From: Anthopleura xanthogrammica
Taxonomy: Eukaryota > Cnidaria > Anthozoa > Actiniaria > Actiniidae
Length of the DNA stretch: 64,000 nt
Direction of reading: 5' to 3'
NCBI GenBank assembly: GCA_964019055.1
Contig: OZ025217.1
Location: 4,262,617-4,326,616, forward strand
The position numbers were made by a program, and so were the translations under genes. Below are positions 45,001 through 58,100 of the stretch, one piece after another (positions within the stretch are counted from its first letter, which is position 1; every line of letters starts with the position of its first letter). The notes beneath the pieces were generated by a model. It did not search any database. It was not told the origin of the DNA and saw only the letters and a list, made by a program, of their open reading frames with translations.

Positions 45001-48000
45001 ATGTTGGCATCCTTAATGTAGTACAGATTTGAACAGATATCGGCTGACAGTTTGTTGGCTCACGCACGCTAACTGCTGCAATAAACTAACGTTATCCTAT
45101 ATAGATACGACTTATATTGCTTCCTTAACTTGTAATTACGATCAGGGCTATAAATAAAACTTGCTGAGCTGATTTCTTTCTGAGATAAAGATGTTATAGG
45201 TGCGGACCAAAAACGTCTATTTACTTACGTAGCTGCAAATTTATCCACGACACTTAAATATATCTTTTTTCACTGAAAAAAATAAGAGCACTTTTATTTA
45301 AGTAACCTTATACGAAGATTTATTATGTCAGGTGTACTGGGCTTTTTTTCACTCAGTTTAATTTGAATTCATTCGAATCGCAGCCGCCAACTTTGAATAA
45401 GGTCTATTGCAAAAGGGAAGCTAGGGAAGACTGGCCGGGAGAATATAGTACAACAGAGATCGATCGTTCCGCAGATATCCTATCTTTTTTTAGTGCTATT
45501 TTATTAGACCGTTTGCATATCGAACCGCGATTTAGATGCTCCAATCTCGACTCTTTATATAACACGTATCGGACGTGAATCTTTCATCGGTTTTCACAAC
45601 AAAATTTAGGGCCGGATGGAATAGGGAAGCACGCACGTCTCTCACCAATACAATCCGAGTGCTTGGTGTCTATATGTGAGTAGAGTTTCAAGCTGTTTCT
45701 CTCCTGTTTCCTCTCCGGTTTTCCTCCCTCCGCAAAAATCAACTTCTAAATTCCAATTCGATCATGGAACGAGGGCCACAGGTTTGTTAGCCACTGGCAA
45801 TAGACCTCTTTACCTTCGTTGTTTGTTGTGCCCATTTCAGACCACGTGATGCCACTCTTGGGAGTTGATTCTTTCATGTGTAAATATTTTAACAAAAGAA
45901 CATTTCTCAAGGGAATGTCATGTGGTCTGAAATGGGCAATTTGCATACGAAGGTAAAGAGATCTAAGTGTTACCCTCGTAAAAACAAGGCGTTTTTTTTA
46001 AATGGCCGGCTTGATTCGAACAACCAGTCGTGCTTCGTGACGCCCGTGCAGGTTGTCGTGAATTCAGTTCTGGTTGACTTTGGGCATAGTTAATGGAGTG
46101 GAATGGTTTGGAAACCTATTGTTCTAGGTTTTTGTTCAACCTTTTCTATTGTTATATGACGTTGACCGTGCACAGAGAAGGAAAAGTTGCAGCGTTTGTT
46201 CATCGTAAATTAGAGAACATAGACGTTTTTTCCTCAAAAATGTTATAAAATAGGAGATATTTCTTAATTAATTCTATATGATAAAAATTAATTGTTTACT
46301 GAAAAGGGTAATCACCTTTTTGAACGTTTTCTTATCTATCATCTTGTAACTTAACTGTGTCTGCGCGGAATTATTTATCCTCTTCTTTGTAATCTTAGAA
46401 TGAAAATTTTACACTTTCAAAATGTTCGTACATGAAAATAGTACAGAAACTAGTATTTTCAGCCATACTTGCTTTGGTTCATTGTGCACGGTCAATATCA
46501 CGTGATGGTACGCTTCAACATCGCTCGCCAAACAAAAACCTAGAACAATAGGTTTCCAAACCATTCCACTCCATTAACTTTGCTTTGGGGCAGCATCAGA
46601 ATTAGAATTTGCTAAGCTATCAACAATTCCAAAAATAGGAAATGCTTATTTAGAGAATTTTAGAGAATTCGTGTATTACGGATTCCCGACGCTATGCGAT
46701 TTTTGATACTCAAATCTAAAAGTAAGATTGGATTTTATTCCCATGGACGGGCTGGATTCCTGCCGTGGACGAGGCATCATATATGAGATGCATGTATTCT
46801 GAGGGAATACATGCAAGATATAAAATGCGTATATTAAGTATTTGAAACGACTGGTAAACAAAAAATATCCAGTGCTATACATTTTGATGAAAAAATATTT
46901 CGAGGCACAACAAGAATTCCCAATTAAAATGATTTATATTGTCGATTGCCAGTTAGCTATCTACGACACACGGTGCAACATTGCGCCATTGTTGCAGGCA
47001 ATCGATTTTGCGAGCCATGTCACACGACGCAGTTTGTTGCACGCCGCAATGTTGCTGAAGTGGAAAACGATCCTATTACAGCAACATTGCCTGCAATATT
47101 GCGCACAATGTCGCATCGTGTGTTCGTGATTTTAAGTGGATGATCGATGAATCTTCAAGTATTTTGTACAAATTGTAGTCCAACTAAAGTGCGAACAATT
47201 TTTATTTCAGTTCAAGGTACGACTTTATGAGTCACTAGCTAACGTTCTCTCTCCTTCTATAGGTTCAATCATTTAACAACAAAATAACACTATTATCATC
47301 CGGCTAAATGACTTACAATTTATTCGTTGCTCTATAGCAAATATTTAGGCGGTTCGTCGCCGTAAAACCGCCATAAAATAGCTGGCGTTTTCATGTATTT
47401 GCGTGATTTGGGCCGTGCAATTAAATCACCGTTGAAAATTAATCCCGCTCGAGTAGAGCGACAGAATTGCCTATTGTAAACGGGCCTGTAGATTTTGAGT
47501 GAAAATCTTTGACCTGTCGCCATAAAATCGCCATAAAATCGCAGGGATATTAACTCGGAAGAGATCATGCCAGTTTGTGTAGGAGAATGTTAGAGTTTGA
47601 TTAAAGACAGGTACATTAAGACACTAAGTCTTTGTCATCAATTAATATATCTAAATTGAAATCTTAACTTTTTAGAAATGGGCTTAACTTTTGCACTTTT
47701 GTAGATGGTTTTGGCGTTTTCTCATAAACATAGACATTTTATATGAAAGCTATGTGAGCCCGCGATTTGACCACCAACCGCTGGCTCGTTTTTCAGCCCT
47801 GTTCGCTAGATGAGGATCTTACTAGGTGACCAAAATCATAGTTAATTTATTCGTAGCTTTGTCCATGGTACTTATAATTGAAAAAGGTTAGCTAAGTCGT
47901 TATGAAAGACTGGCCAGGAGTTTTGGCCTGATTATTAAACATAGCCGGAAGTTCCAGCTGTCAGTTAAAATTTGAGGCCTTTTTCAGTTAAAATGTGGGC

Positions 48001-49867
48001 TTTTTGTCAGTTGTCAGTTAAATTTTAGGGCATTTTTCAGTTGTCAGTAAACCCCATTCAGTCTCTGTGCCATAACAAGTAATTCTCCCCTGATAACGCT
48101 TAACATTAAACCCTATTTTCAAGTCACCCTACTTACACCACACACAACTTCAGTCAAAATATTACTAGCGCAGACATTAGTTTACCTCCTTGGGGTCTGA
48201 GGATATAGACTGGCAGTTGGAACGTACTGGAGCGAGGGATCAACTAAACTAAATTCCTAGGTATCAAAGTTAAGTGCTTGGCAGGATCAGGCAATCTTCA
48301 TTATGCTGCAATAAAAACCCTCTGACCCTCAAGGCTATGAATAAAGACCGGTCCCTAATGATAAATGGAGGCCACAATAGGAGAAAACCTGCCGCGTCGT
48401 CTGGCTGAAGAAATTCAATTTACCCCGCACGTGAGATGCCGCACGTACGCCATTCGTCGACTAGTTCAATTAACTTTTATTTCTCCAAATTTAATGCCCA
48501 CAGACCTAATCATATTAACTGCAATTCACTTAACTTTTACATTTTTTCCAGATTGTTTATTCGGATCTGTCAACGCTAATATTTGCGCCGATCGCGAGAA
48601 AGAAAATCATTGGAATATCAAGGAGCATCTCAGTAGTATAGAGAACGAATTCCCACCACCCATGCTGCAGCAGCTTCTTTGCGACCTGGAACACTCGACC
48701 GTCGAAATGTCTGGAGTCCACGTAGATTTTATCAATCTACGGGATGTGTATGAAAAGGCCCAAAGTAGAGTCAATCGCAAGTCAAGACAAAGAATTATTA
48801 AAGGAAAAGTAGATATGGTGGTGACTTTTGAGGCACAGATTCAAGATATTGCTGTAATGGTAGAAAAAATCCCTGAAGCTCGAGGACTTGCTAATGACAG
48901 ATGTGGAAAGGTATCTTTGAAGGTCAAGTTGGAAAAACTTGAGTTGAACAAGGTTAGTTTTGTAAGTAAACTCTGTAAAGCAGTATTGGCACTTTAAAAT
49001 GTGCGCATTGCATCCGCCAGTAAAAACCCGTTTACATTAGCGATTTCTGCACGCCGCGATCTTAGTTGCGATTTTTGCGGCAAATTGGTTCATAGTAAAA
49101 TATGGTAAAGAATTAACTTGTAAAGTTTTATTCCGGATGTCTCTGACCCACAGGACAAAATGTATTATATTTTCAAAAATCGCCGCAGAATTCGCAGCAT
49201 AAATCACCAGTTTATAAACGGCCCTTAAAAGGTCTGCTCTAGCTAGCCCAAACTCGAGATCGACACCATGCAGGAATTTTTGAATAAATTCGGTTAAATT
49301 TTGGGCGACATTAGGGAAATCACCTGATCGAAACGCGGGTTTTCCGCAAAATTGCATATATGCAACTAATTTTTCAGTTCCTGTATGAGTGTCCTAGACT
49401 TTTCATTTAATGAAGAGGAATTGCAAAGTTACCACAGCCTGAACTTTTTTATAAAAAAAAAAACGTATAGCAAAAAATATTTGTAATTGCACGGATTGCG
49501 TGCACGTACCCTAGACACGGATTGACATTCCCAAAACCAATGCTTGTTGGTGATCAACTAATGCGATGTAAAAATTCAGATATATTTGCGGTTAACATTT
49601 TTTATCTTTGTTTCTGTTCTACAGCAGTACTTTTCCGTGAATTTAGACTCAATTTACCTATCAGGAGATGGCCATACACCTGTATATAAACTGTCAACAG
49701 TTGATGCGGAAAGACGCAACAGATTTCACCTAGCAGTCGTGCTGATATTCATCGATGGAACTCAAAGCAAAACAATATATAGTCGACCTTTCTTATTAAG
49801 GAGCAAGAAAAAGAAGATTTGCGATCGCTGTTTTGGGAACATTTCAAGCAGCCGCACATACTTCTAA
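42003..49867 (+). CDS. Unrecognised three-exon gene, about 244 residues
   Basis: Proposed exons 42,003-42,093, 48,552-48,952 and 49,625-49,867 have GT-AG borders and compatible phases (1, then 0). The first begins MEDSMDEVLQNILMEIGKD, short and acidic. The second holds CLFGSVNANICADREKENHW, an amphipathic stretch and beta-strand-like IIKGKVDMVVTFEAQIQDIAV. The third has FHLAVVLIFIDGTQSKTIYSRPFLLRSKKKKICDRCFG, ending at a stop. The strand pattern followed by a basic RSKKKK (residues 223-228) and CDRC suggests a nuclear protein, possibly a beta-sandwich DNA-binding fold; this is a guess from pattern only. No signal peptide or membrane segment is seen. A 6-bp microexon (47,211-47,216) could be included without breaking the frame. 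The first intron is about 6.5 kb. Linking exon 1 to exon 2 is the weakest step. A distant AATAAA is at about 51,051. Confidence 0.55.
42100..45600. other. Long intron 1 of the unrecognised gene, left part
   Basis: It includes a two-copy duplication with period about 167 bp at about 44,450-44,760 (tctctgttccatagcc... / tctctgttccatcgcc..., each followed by aaagctaaggaagtaagc). A small GT run and polypyrimidine acceptor-like site lie near 43,430-43,447. I see no other exon. Confidence 0.45.
45625..45770 (+). mobile_element. tRNA-derived SINE, 5'-degraded copy
   Basis: tctctcaccaatacaatccgagtgcttggtgtc...tatgtgagtag...ctgtttctctcctg...ccggttttcctccctccgcaaaaatcaacttct matches the bodies of the SINEs at 11,485 (inverted) and 58,585. 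The Pol III head is poor. Confidence 0.65.
45799..45964. mobile_element. MITE family C, copy 2 (opposite orientation)
   Basis: Ends aatagacctctttaccttcg and cgaaggtaaagagatct. The interior equals the reverse complement of the 33,858 copy, including acgtgatgccactcttgggagttgattctttcatgtg. Confidence 0.92.
46089..46578. mobile_element. 490-bp inverted-repeat element
   Basis: gttaatggagtggaatggtttggaaacctattgttctaggttttt at the left is matched perfectly or nearly so by aaaaacctagaacaataggtttccaaaccattccactccattaac at the right. A second inner pair is gttgaccgtgcacagag and tgtgcacggtcaat. The terminal repeats are about 45 bp. The interior has no long frame, so it is non-autonomous. Confidence 0.93.
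46965..47130. repeat. 'Cacacggtgcaacattgcg' dispersed repeat
   Basis: cgacacacggtgcaacattgcg on the left pairs with gcgcacaatgtcgcatcgtgtgttcg on the right. Inner words (ttgcaggcaatcg and cattgcctgcaatattgcg) match the 39.1-kb relative. Confidence 0.75.
47674..47801. repeat. 130-bp dispersed repeat, copy 2
   Basis: Same orientation and about 90% identical by eye to 40,531-40,660. It lies in the long intron of the unrecognised gene. Confidence 0.9.
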
Positions 49868-49869
49868 CA

Positions 49870-51470
49870 TGCACACACATTAAGTCACATGCACATTCAC
49901 GGTACATGCATCATTTAGCTAGTAACGCAAATGCAGTAGCCGAGCTGCACAAGTGTATATGGCAAATTTCCTAAGACCGTGAACTGAATGATGTACTCGA
50001 GTGAGGAATGATCTTGAGCACTGTCATTGGCTCAAAACATGTCGTACATTCCGTATCGTGACGGTCCCTTGCCGTTTCAAAAGTCTCAGGAAACCTGCTT
50101 CATACACACGCATCATGCATGCCCGCCACATAAACCTGCTTCATACACACCCATCATGCATGCCCGCCACATAAAGCAGCTTTCGTATGATTATGAAAAG
50201 CTTACGGCACGGAACGCGCCTTGCTGTGACCATATCAGTGCCATGTTGTGTATCGGAAAACATTCGAAATTCGGTGCCGTGGTGTTCGCGCCCCTCCGAA
50301 ATAGTGCCGCGTGCCGTGATTTTTCAACTTCATACGAAATCTGCCCCTTATCGACAACACGCGCTGGTGATGTATACAACATGTACACACACAATGATCA
50401 TCAGCTCGATCGCGCGTGCACACGCGATTCACTCTATCTCGAGCGCGTTACAAAAATATTGTCTGAAGTCAAGAGACCAAAAAAGTTTTCTTTGACTTCT
50501 TTAGTTCTAAGTTAACGTTACTCTCGAAAGCGCTAGCAAATTTCGATATGCGATACATCACAAAATAAGTGCATCGATCAATAATAATCGATATATAATA
50601 TAAAATGAATTTTTCCTATTTATATATATGTGAATAACTGTCTAGCATCTAATATCAACAAGTGCATCAAGATCAGTATTGTTTTAATTTAAGTTAAGTC
50701 CATTAGGTATACCGCAAACGGTATTGTCAGTTTCTGAAAAAATTCTTTGCTAGATCGAACTGCATGGTACGTATACGTAGAAATCTGGGAGCTAGAACAT
50801 GTATTTCGTATCCAGGATAGGAGACCAGTAGGTAGTCGAATTTATTTATATATAGTCCCGCGCGCGATGCATGTCCCGCGCAGTCTTACATTTTTAGTGG
50901 CTCCTAGTTTTGGACTGGAATTAAACTTTGCAATTTTTAGAATATTTCAGTTAACAGTTTCGTTCGTTAAATTATGATCTCGGGCTCGCAATGAATAAGC
51001 TGGTGTACTTTGCGATTCATTTGTATATGTACATGCAGTTAAAAGATGTAAATAAAAGTTTATGAACATGTAAAAAAGTTAAACCTTGTTTCCTATTACT
51101 AATGGGAGGTTTCACGCGTGACGTATTTCCGGTGGCAAATAGTTGCTAAAGACGGCAAATTTGTTCTTGTAAAGTCTATAGAATTTTGCAAAAAACATAA
51201 GTTTAAAATACTTGTGTGGTTTTCATTTTATTATTCTCGAAAAGCGAAAAGCACGTTTGAGCTATCACTGAAAGCACAGAAGTCATGTCTGTCTTTAAGT
51301 TAACAATTTTTCGTCTTCACCGAAAGAAGATTTGCGAAGCCATTTTGTGGTTGTAGCTCTGAGAAGAAGTGGCCTAAAGACCAGAAAAACTTGATTGCAC
51401 TGCAAAAATAGTCCTTCATTTCCATAGAAAACACTTCATAGTAATACAAAAGAGGGTCGCCATTATGAGA
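49870..51470. other. Downstream region of the unrecognised gene
   Basis: It holds a 41-bp two-copy direct repeat at about 50,090-50,175 (cctgcttcatacacac.catcatgcatgcccgccacataaa). A frame at 50,027-50,515 lies across it. It has no recognisable domain, and I do not call it a gene. The region may be long 3' untranslated sequence, with AATAAA at about 51,051. Confidence 0.4.
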
Positions 51471-51474
51471 TATT

Positions 51475-51944
51475 TGAACGAATGAACGAATGAACGAATG
51501 AACGAATGAACGAATGAACGAATGAACGAATGAACGAATGAACGAATGAACGAATGAACGAATGAACGAATGAACGAATGAACGAATGAACGAATGAACG
51601 AATGAACGAATGAACGAATGAACGAATGAACGAATGAACGAATGAACGAATGAACGAATGAACGAATGAACGAATGAACGAATGAACGAATGAACGAATG
51701 AACGAATGAACGAATGAACGAATGAACGAATGAACGAATGAACGAATGAACGAATGAACGAATGAACGAATGAACGAATGAACGAATGAACGAATGAACG
51801 AATGAACGAATGAACGAATGAACGAATGAACGAATGAACGAATGAACGAATGAACGAATGAACGAATGAACGAATGAACGAATGAACGAATGAACGAATG
51901 AACGAATGAACGAATGAACGAATGAACGAATGAACGAATGAACG
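51475..51944. repeat. (GAACGAAT)n octanucleotide satellite, about 58 copies
   Basis: A very pure 8-bp repeat over 470 bp. Three units make 24 bp, so no stop appears in some frames, and the minus strand reads SFVHSFIR repeatedly. That peptide is an artefact of the repeat. It lies about 235 bp upstream of the SNX27 start codon. Confidence 0.97.
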
Positions 51945-52179
51945 TGCTTTTTATCAGCTTTAAGCCTGTGTTGAATCATTGACCTTGTCGTATTCCATTC
52001 ATCTTTTTATCGAATACTCGAAAAATCTAGATTAAGGTTTCATGCGGCCTGCTACAGGTATGCATTCAATCCTAGGGAACGCACTCCCGACTCCCGACTC
52101 CATGATCCACATGAGCCATTCTAGACTTTACATAACCTGAATGAAATATGTATCACGTGATCAAACCCCCGGATTCAAA

Positions 52180-55100
52180 ATGGCGGACGAGGAAGACGAC
52201 AGCAAAATTAAGGCAGGAAAAGATCAAATTATGTGCGAGCCAAGAGTTATTGAGCTCGACAAAGGAACCAATGGATTTGGATTTAATGTGCGAGGCCAAG
52301 TATCGGAAGGAGGCCAGTTAAAGTCGATAAATGGCGAGCTTTATGCTCCTCTTCAACATGTGAGCGCTGTTGTTGAAGGAGGCCCAGCAGACAAGGGAGG
52401 TGTTCGAGTTTACGATAGAATCTTAGAAGTGTGAGTACAAATATGACCATCAACACCTTATTATCTTCAATTACTAGTTTAGTTATCGTTTCTGGCGGCC
52501 TGAGAACCAACAGCTTGATCCTTTAACGCTTTGAAGGTCAAGCTTGGAAAACATATTTCTTGTTTCTCTTCAAATGACACAGCGTCCAACTGTACTTTTC
52601 TACTGGGAATCACCGCAAGGATATCAAACATATGATAACGCGAGCTACCGATTTTATTCCAGATTTATTCATGATTCAAGGGTACTTTTTAACACCTTTG
52701 ATTCGCATTAAAAGTGTAATGCAGTTCTGAAGAAAAAAGATTTGAAGAATATTCTAGATAATGCTTCATTCATTTTTTCAGGATTTTTCCCCTTGTTATT
52801 ATAATTACAGCTTGCAGTTTGATCCGTTTGCTGGTGTAAATGATTATTTAGAGAAAAAAAACTTACTGAGCGATCATTTATTTATATATTTTTGATTCCA
52901 GATACAAGACTAATGCCACCTCGAAATGATCTTTCAATTTAATTTGTCAGGAAATTAAAATAATTAGACTTTTTACCCAGTTCATTGTTTGAAAATGAAA
53001 CTACCTTAATGCTTGTTATTCTTGTTTTAGCTCTATAAGTCAGGCAATTTCCCTTTTTCTCTTTGAAAGTATTACAACAACAACACATCTACAACAACAC
53101 CACTTTTATTTGTACCTTTTAAACTAAAAAAAATTAATAAAATTTTAGGCAAAAAGATTAGTTATAGAAAAGATTAGACATGTGCAAGGTAACCTGAAAT
53201 GATAAAATATCAATCTAATGAAATGAGTAATTAAAATAAATAAGTAAATTTTTTATATAGTCATTTGTGAGCATTTCCTAGTTTTGTTTGACTTTAAAAA
53301 TACAACAAGCAAACAAACAAACAAACAAAAACTATATATAATACAAGAAAAAATGAAAAAAAAGCAGATAATCAAGGTCTGAGGAAGGGATGCAAAAATA
53401 TGTTCTAAAATTACCATTAAATATGCTTTGCATATGCATGTTGGTAGATAGACAATATATTTTTTGTGTTGAGATAAGAAAATTATTTTTCTTTTTAAAA
53501 AGCGACATTTTGGATCCTCTGATTCTATTTGTCTGTTTGTAGACTACAGTATTACATGGTATCAGCCTTTTATAACATCACATGTAGTGTTATTTCCTCA
53601 GTGCTGATATTGTTTTGTCTCTTCAATCAGAAATTATTCTTTTTTTTTCTATATTGATCTTCTAAAAGATTGTTGATATTGTTCTGGAATTAATGATAGG
53701 TATATCAATGATACCAAACAAAGACAAGTCTCCTGAATTTATTCCTTTTGTTTGGTGAGACATATAACAGGTGTTTTTTCTTTTATATGTTGATTACTGA
53801 CTTTTGTTTGTATTTAAAAAAAGCGATAAAAATTGTTGTTTCTTTATCTTTTTTTTTCTTGACAAACTCGAGCAGATTGAACAAATATGTACAATTCATT
53901 CATACATAACACACAGTTATTCATTTTTACACTTTGAAAAAAAAGCCTTTTCAAGGACTTCATAAAGGTTTAATCGATCATGTATACCATGTATGCCATT
54001 GTAAGAAAAAACATATTTTTTTAAGCTAATCCTAGTTTAATAAAGCAATACTCGATCATATTCAATAATCATAAACGATGCCAATATATATACTGGTACT
54101 AAAGCTAATATATTGTACATGGAATATGTATTTCAAGGCTTAAAACAAGACTTCTAACTATCTGTATGATACACCTATTTCAAAAAATGTTGTTGGTGGG
54201 AGATCTGAAATCTCAAATCTCAGACGGAGTAACATACTGCAAAATGTAATATATTCACAGCCAAACAATGTAGTCAACTTTTAGATTGGAATATGAAGCA
54301 TGACCTTTGAGTTAGGAATGTAAATTTTCGTATTTTAGCCAGAAAACATAAAAGCACAAAAGTTCAGTTTAGTCTCAGATTGCCCATTTCAGATCTCCGA
54401 CCGACAATGTTTTTTGAAATAGGACCTGGCATAAACTAATACCATATAATGTGAACAAACCCACAGTAGACCCCTTGCAGCACGCCAGGGAATGCAGCTC
54501 AATTTGGAAGACAAAAAAAAATAGATTCAAATTATCAGAAGATTGAAATTCTTTTGTTTTGACCTCCATATTGAGCTGCTTTGATGTCACGTGAAAGGGG
54601 TCTATAATGGCTAATACTTTAGAATGATATGAATTTTAATTTAGTAATAGGTTAATCTTTCTTTTTCAGCAATGGTGAAAATGTGGAAGGAGCCACACAC
54701 AAGCATGTTGTTGACCTCATCAAGAAAGGAGGGTCTCATTTAAAACTTGTGGTGATATCTGTTAGCCAAAACGAGTCAGAAAAACTAGACAGTGACAGCT
54801 CTTCTGGTGCAGAATATTATGATTACTCTGATAGAAGAGTTGCACCTATCGCTATTCCTGAAACAAGACAAGTCCAATGTGGAGGGGAAAGTTATGTGGT
54901 AAAGCAATATATTTCTTTGTTTTTGTAGTTTTTGTTCAGTATTGGGGTAATACTATCATATCAGGCCCCATTTCATTTTCATGATCATTATTTCTCTCTC
55001 TAATGCTTGTATTAATATTTCAAATTATATATTGAAATGTCTTTGTAAGTTGTCATATCATGACATAATTTGTTTTGTTTGATTGCCTTTTGATCCTTTT

Positions 55101-58100
55101 CCAAAATTTTCTTAAGTGACCATGAAACAAATAATGACTTCAATTTGAGGTTGGACATGGTGCGTTCATATACATATTTTACTATATTTTATCAAGTCCA
55201 ACCGTGACATGGAGCCATTGTTTTGTGCTCTTTCAAGCAAATTCAGGAAAGGTATATTTCCAACCTATTATGGACTCTATTGGACTTGGTTGGACTTGGT
55301 TGGACTTGGTTGGACTTGGTTGGACTTGGTTGGACTTGGTTGGTTCATACATTTACCCCGGGGGGGGGGGGGGTACTCCCTATAGTTGACTATACGGGAT
55401 GCTCCGGCTGAAAGGGGTACCTTTTTCAGGCCAGAGCTATAGAAAAGGGTTGGTGGGTATTTGTGAAATTTGGTATAGAAAAGGTTGTTATCATTATCAC
55501 CTTCCAACATGCACCAATACTATGTTGTTGATCAGGGTTTATACTGAGTACAAAAGTGAATTAATCATTTCTTTGTTTTCTTTTTCAGGTTTATAACATA
55601 TACTACAATAATAGGCACATATGCTCCAAACGATACAAAGAGTTTTCCAACGTACACAATCAAGTAAATATTGTCTGTCTCTACTAAGTTACCTTTTCAT
55701 CTTTAAGGCAGTTACATTCACAGGGTTTGAAATAACAGCTGGTCTGAGTCACCAGTCACGGCGACTGGTCAAATTAGTTTTAGCTCAGTCACACCTTGTT
55801 TCTGGTGATGGTCAACGTTGATGGTCAAAATGATTGGCAAGGCAAAGATTTGACCGGACAAGTTCCAATTTCGGTTGGACATTGTCCAATGACTGGTGGT
55901 TATCTCATAAGCCCCAACTCACAATCAGATGGTAGATGATACATAGAATCAATTTATTGCCCTTTTTCACTATCAATGATGATGTCACATCAAAACAATC
56001 TATTGTTTTAATGCTAAAGATCATGGTCGTCAGAGGGCAGAGGGGACAAAATAGCAGCAAAATAAATTAAATCACAATAAAATTTAGTTTATGATATAGT
56101 GGAAAGTGAGAGCAGCTAAATATTACACTAAATATTCTAAATGAATAGAATAGAATATTCTGGAAGATTTGGTCTAAATTTCTATAATTCTTGTCCATGT
56201 AAACAAGCCGTGACGTCATAGTAAAAGAGGGGAAATTAAATTGCTGTTTTCATCCTGTAATTTCAGTTACGTAGGGAATTTAGAGATTTCCAGTTTCCAA
56301 AATTCCCTGGTAAATGGCCATTCCACTTAACAGAACAGCAGTTGGAGGGAAGACGAAAAGGCTTGGAGAACTACTTGCAGCAAGGTATTTGCACTATTTT
56401 GAGTGGGGGGCTAACTGAGGTGTCCAGGGAAAAGCCCACCCACCCCTGAAAAAATTGAAGTTGAGGCTCTCAGAAATGCAATTTCCAGGGACAATTGCAA
56501 CATATTCATTGAATTAAAACTTATGTCAAAGCTTTAGACAACTCATAACAGAAGTACAGAAATTTTAAATCGTTTTTTGGCTAAAATCAGGGGGGCTTGG
56601 CCCCCTAAATCCCCCTCCCCGCCTTCAAAATCCCTGGGTACATTCATGTAAGTAATGATGGAGATTAAGGAGCTTTAATTTAATATGTATTTTCTTTAGT
56701 GTGTTCAGTAAGAGTCATTGGAGATTCTGAGTACATCCAAGAGTTTTTTGAAGAAAATACTAAAAAGGTAAAAAAAAAAATAAAAAGTGGACTTAACAGT
56801 AGCGTAGCGAGGGGGGCATGTGCCCCCCCCCCTCCCCAATTTTTTGAAATTAATGTTTGAATATATAAAAACGTTTGGTTTCTGTTTTTTGGTTTGCTTT
56901 TTTATACTGGGTGCCTGGGTGCTCCCTACTTTCAAGGTCCTCGCTACGCCCCTGGGACTTAATGACTACTAAAACAGACAGATACTTTCCATAACAACCT
57001 AACAACCTCAACAAAGAATACTTTTTTCAATGCCGCTAACAGAAATGAATAGTCCTCTCATCTATCAGCTTATTATTGCACTGCCTTGCTCATTATCATT
57101 TTGCTCAGGTAACATCTGGCATCCAGCAGAGATGCTGATTTATCATATAATTATCCATGAAATACCTATATTTCTCACTTTCGTAAACTTGTTATTTTCA
57201 CTAGTGAAAATAACATGTTATTTTCACTAGTGAAAATAACAAGTTTACGAAAGTTTACTTGTACCTCTTTTTATGGCAGGTAAATAAAAGTATAAAAGAT
57301 AAATTTGCTTTCATGGATAATTATATGATAAACAGAATATTACATGGTCGCTTGGAGATACGGATTTTATCTTCTCGTATTGAAAAGATCTCACTCGTTC
57401 GCTGCGCTCACTCGTGAGATCTTTTCAACACTCGAAGATAAAATCCGTATCTCCGCGCGCCCATGTAATATCCTCTATATACCATTTTTAAAATTTTATT
57501 TATGAACTTCACCACATGGGCAGGTTAACCCCACAGAACAAAGCTCCACTACGGGACCCAATTTAATTGTTTGTGCAGAAAATGTAAAAAAGGCTCATCT
57601 TAAATTTACATTTGTTTAGATGCATGTGAGCCATTTGTTTTATAAGTCATTTATCAAGATGCCTATCAAAGATTTGATAATCATAATTTTGTTTTGTTAA
57701 AAGGAGGAAGATGACAGTGGGATGGAAGTTGAATTAAGAATAATGCTCCCAGATAATACAACAGTTATTGTTGCAATACAAAAGAAATATAAAACTAGAG
57801 AAGTTTATAAGGTAAAGTATTGCTATGAAAATGGTCAGAAACTTCACTAAATTTCGACCCCCCTACTGCCCATGACTAACCTGACTTGAAAAATCAAAAA
57901 CTCTTGTCATAATAATTATTTTATTTCCATTTTCTAGGCACTGAGTAAAAAATTAGGATTACGGGATGAAAATGCCATAAACTTTGCTCTTTTTGAAATA
58001 ATGGATAGTGGTGTAGGTGAGTTGCTAAAATTAATAATGTAATGTGTCTACTACTATATCGAGGGGTTTGAGCCGTTTCGTGGCTGCTGCGTTGTACGGC

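Noticed and set aside
48365..48551. N-terminal part of the open frame before the exon at 48,552
   Set aside because: Its sequence lacks similarity of character to the rest, and a polypyrimidine tract with cag lies at the proposed border, so it is better read as intron.
50027..50515. 162-residue frame downstream of the unrecognised gene
   Set aside because: It spans a 41-bp direct repeat, has no recognisable domain and no splice or start context.
51416..51979. 187-residue HSFIRSFV repeat frame
   Set aside because: Translation of the GAACGAAT repeat; purity shows a young simple repeat and not a protein under selection.
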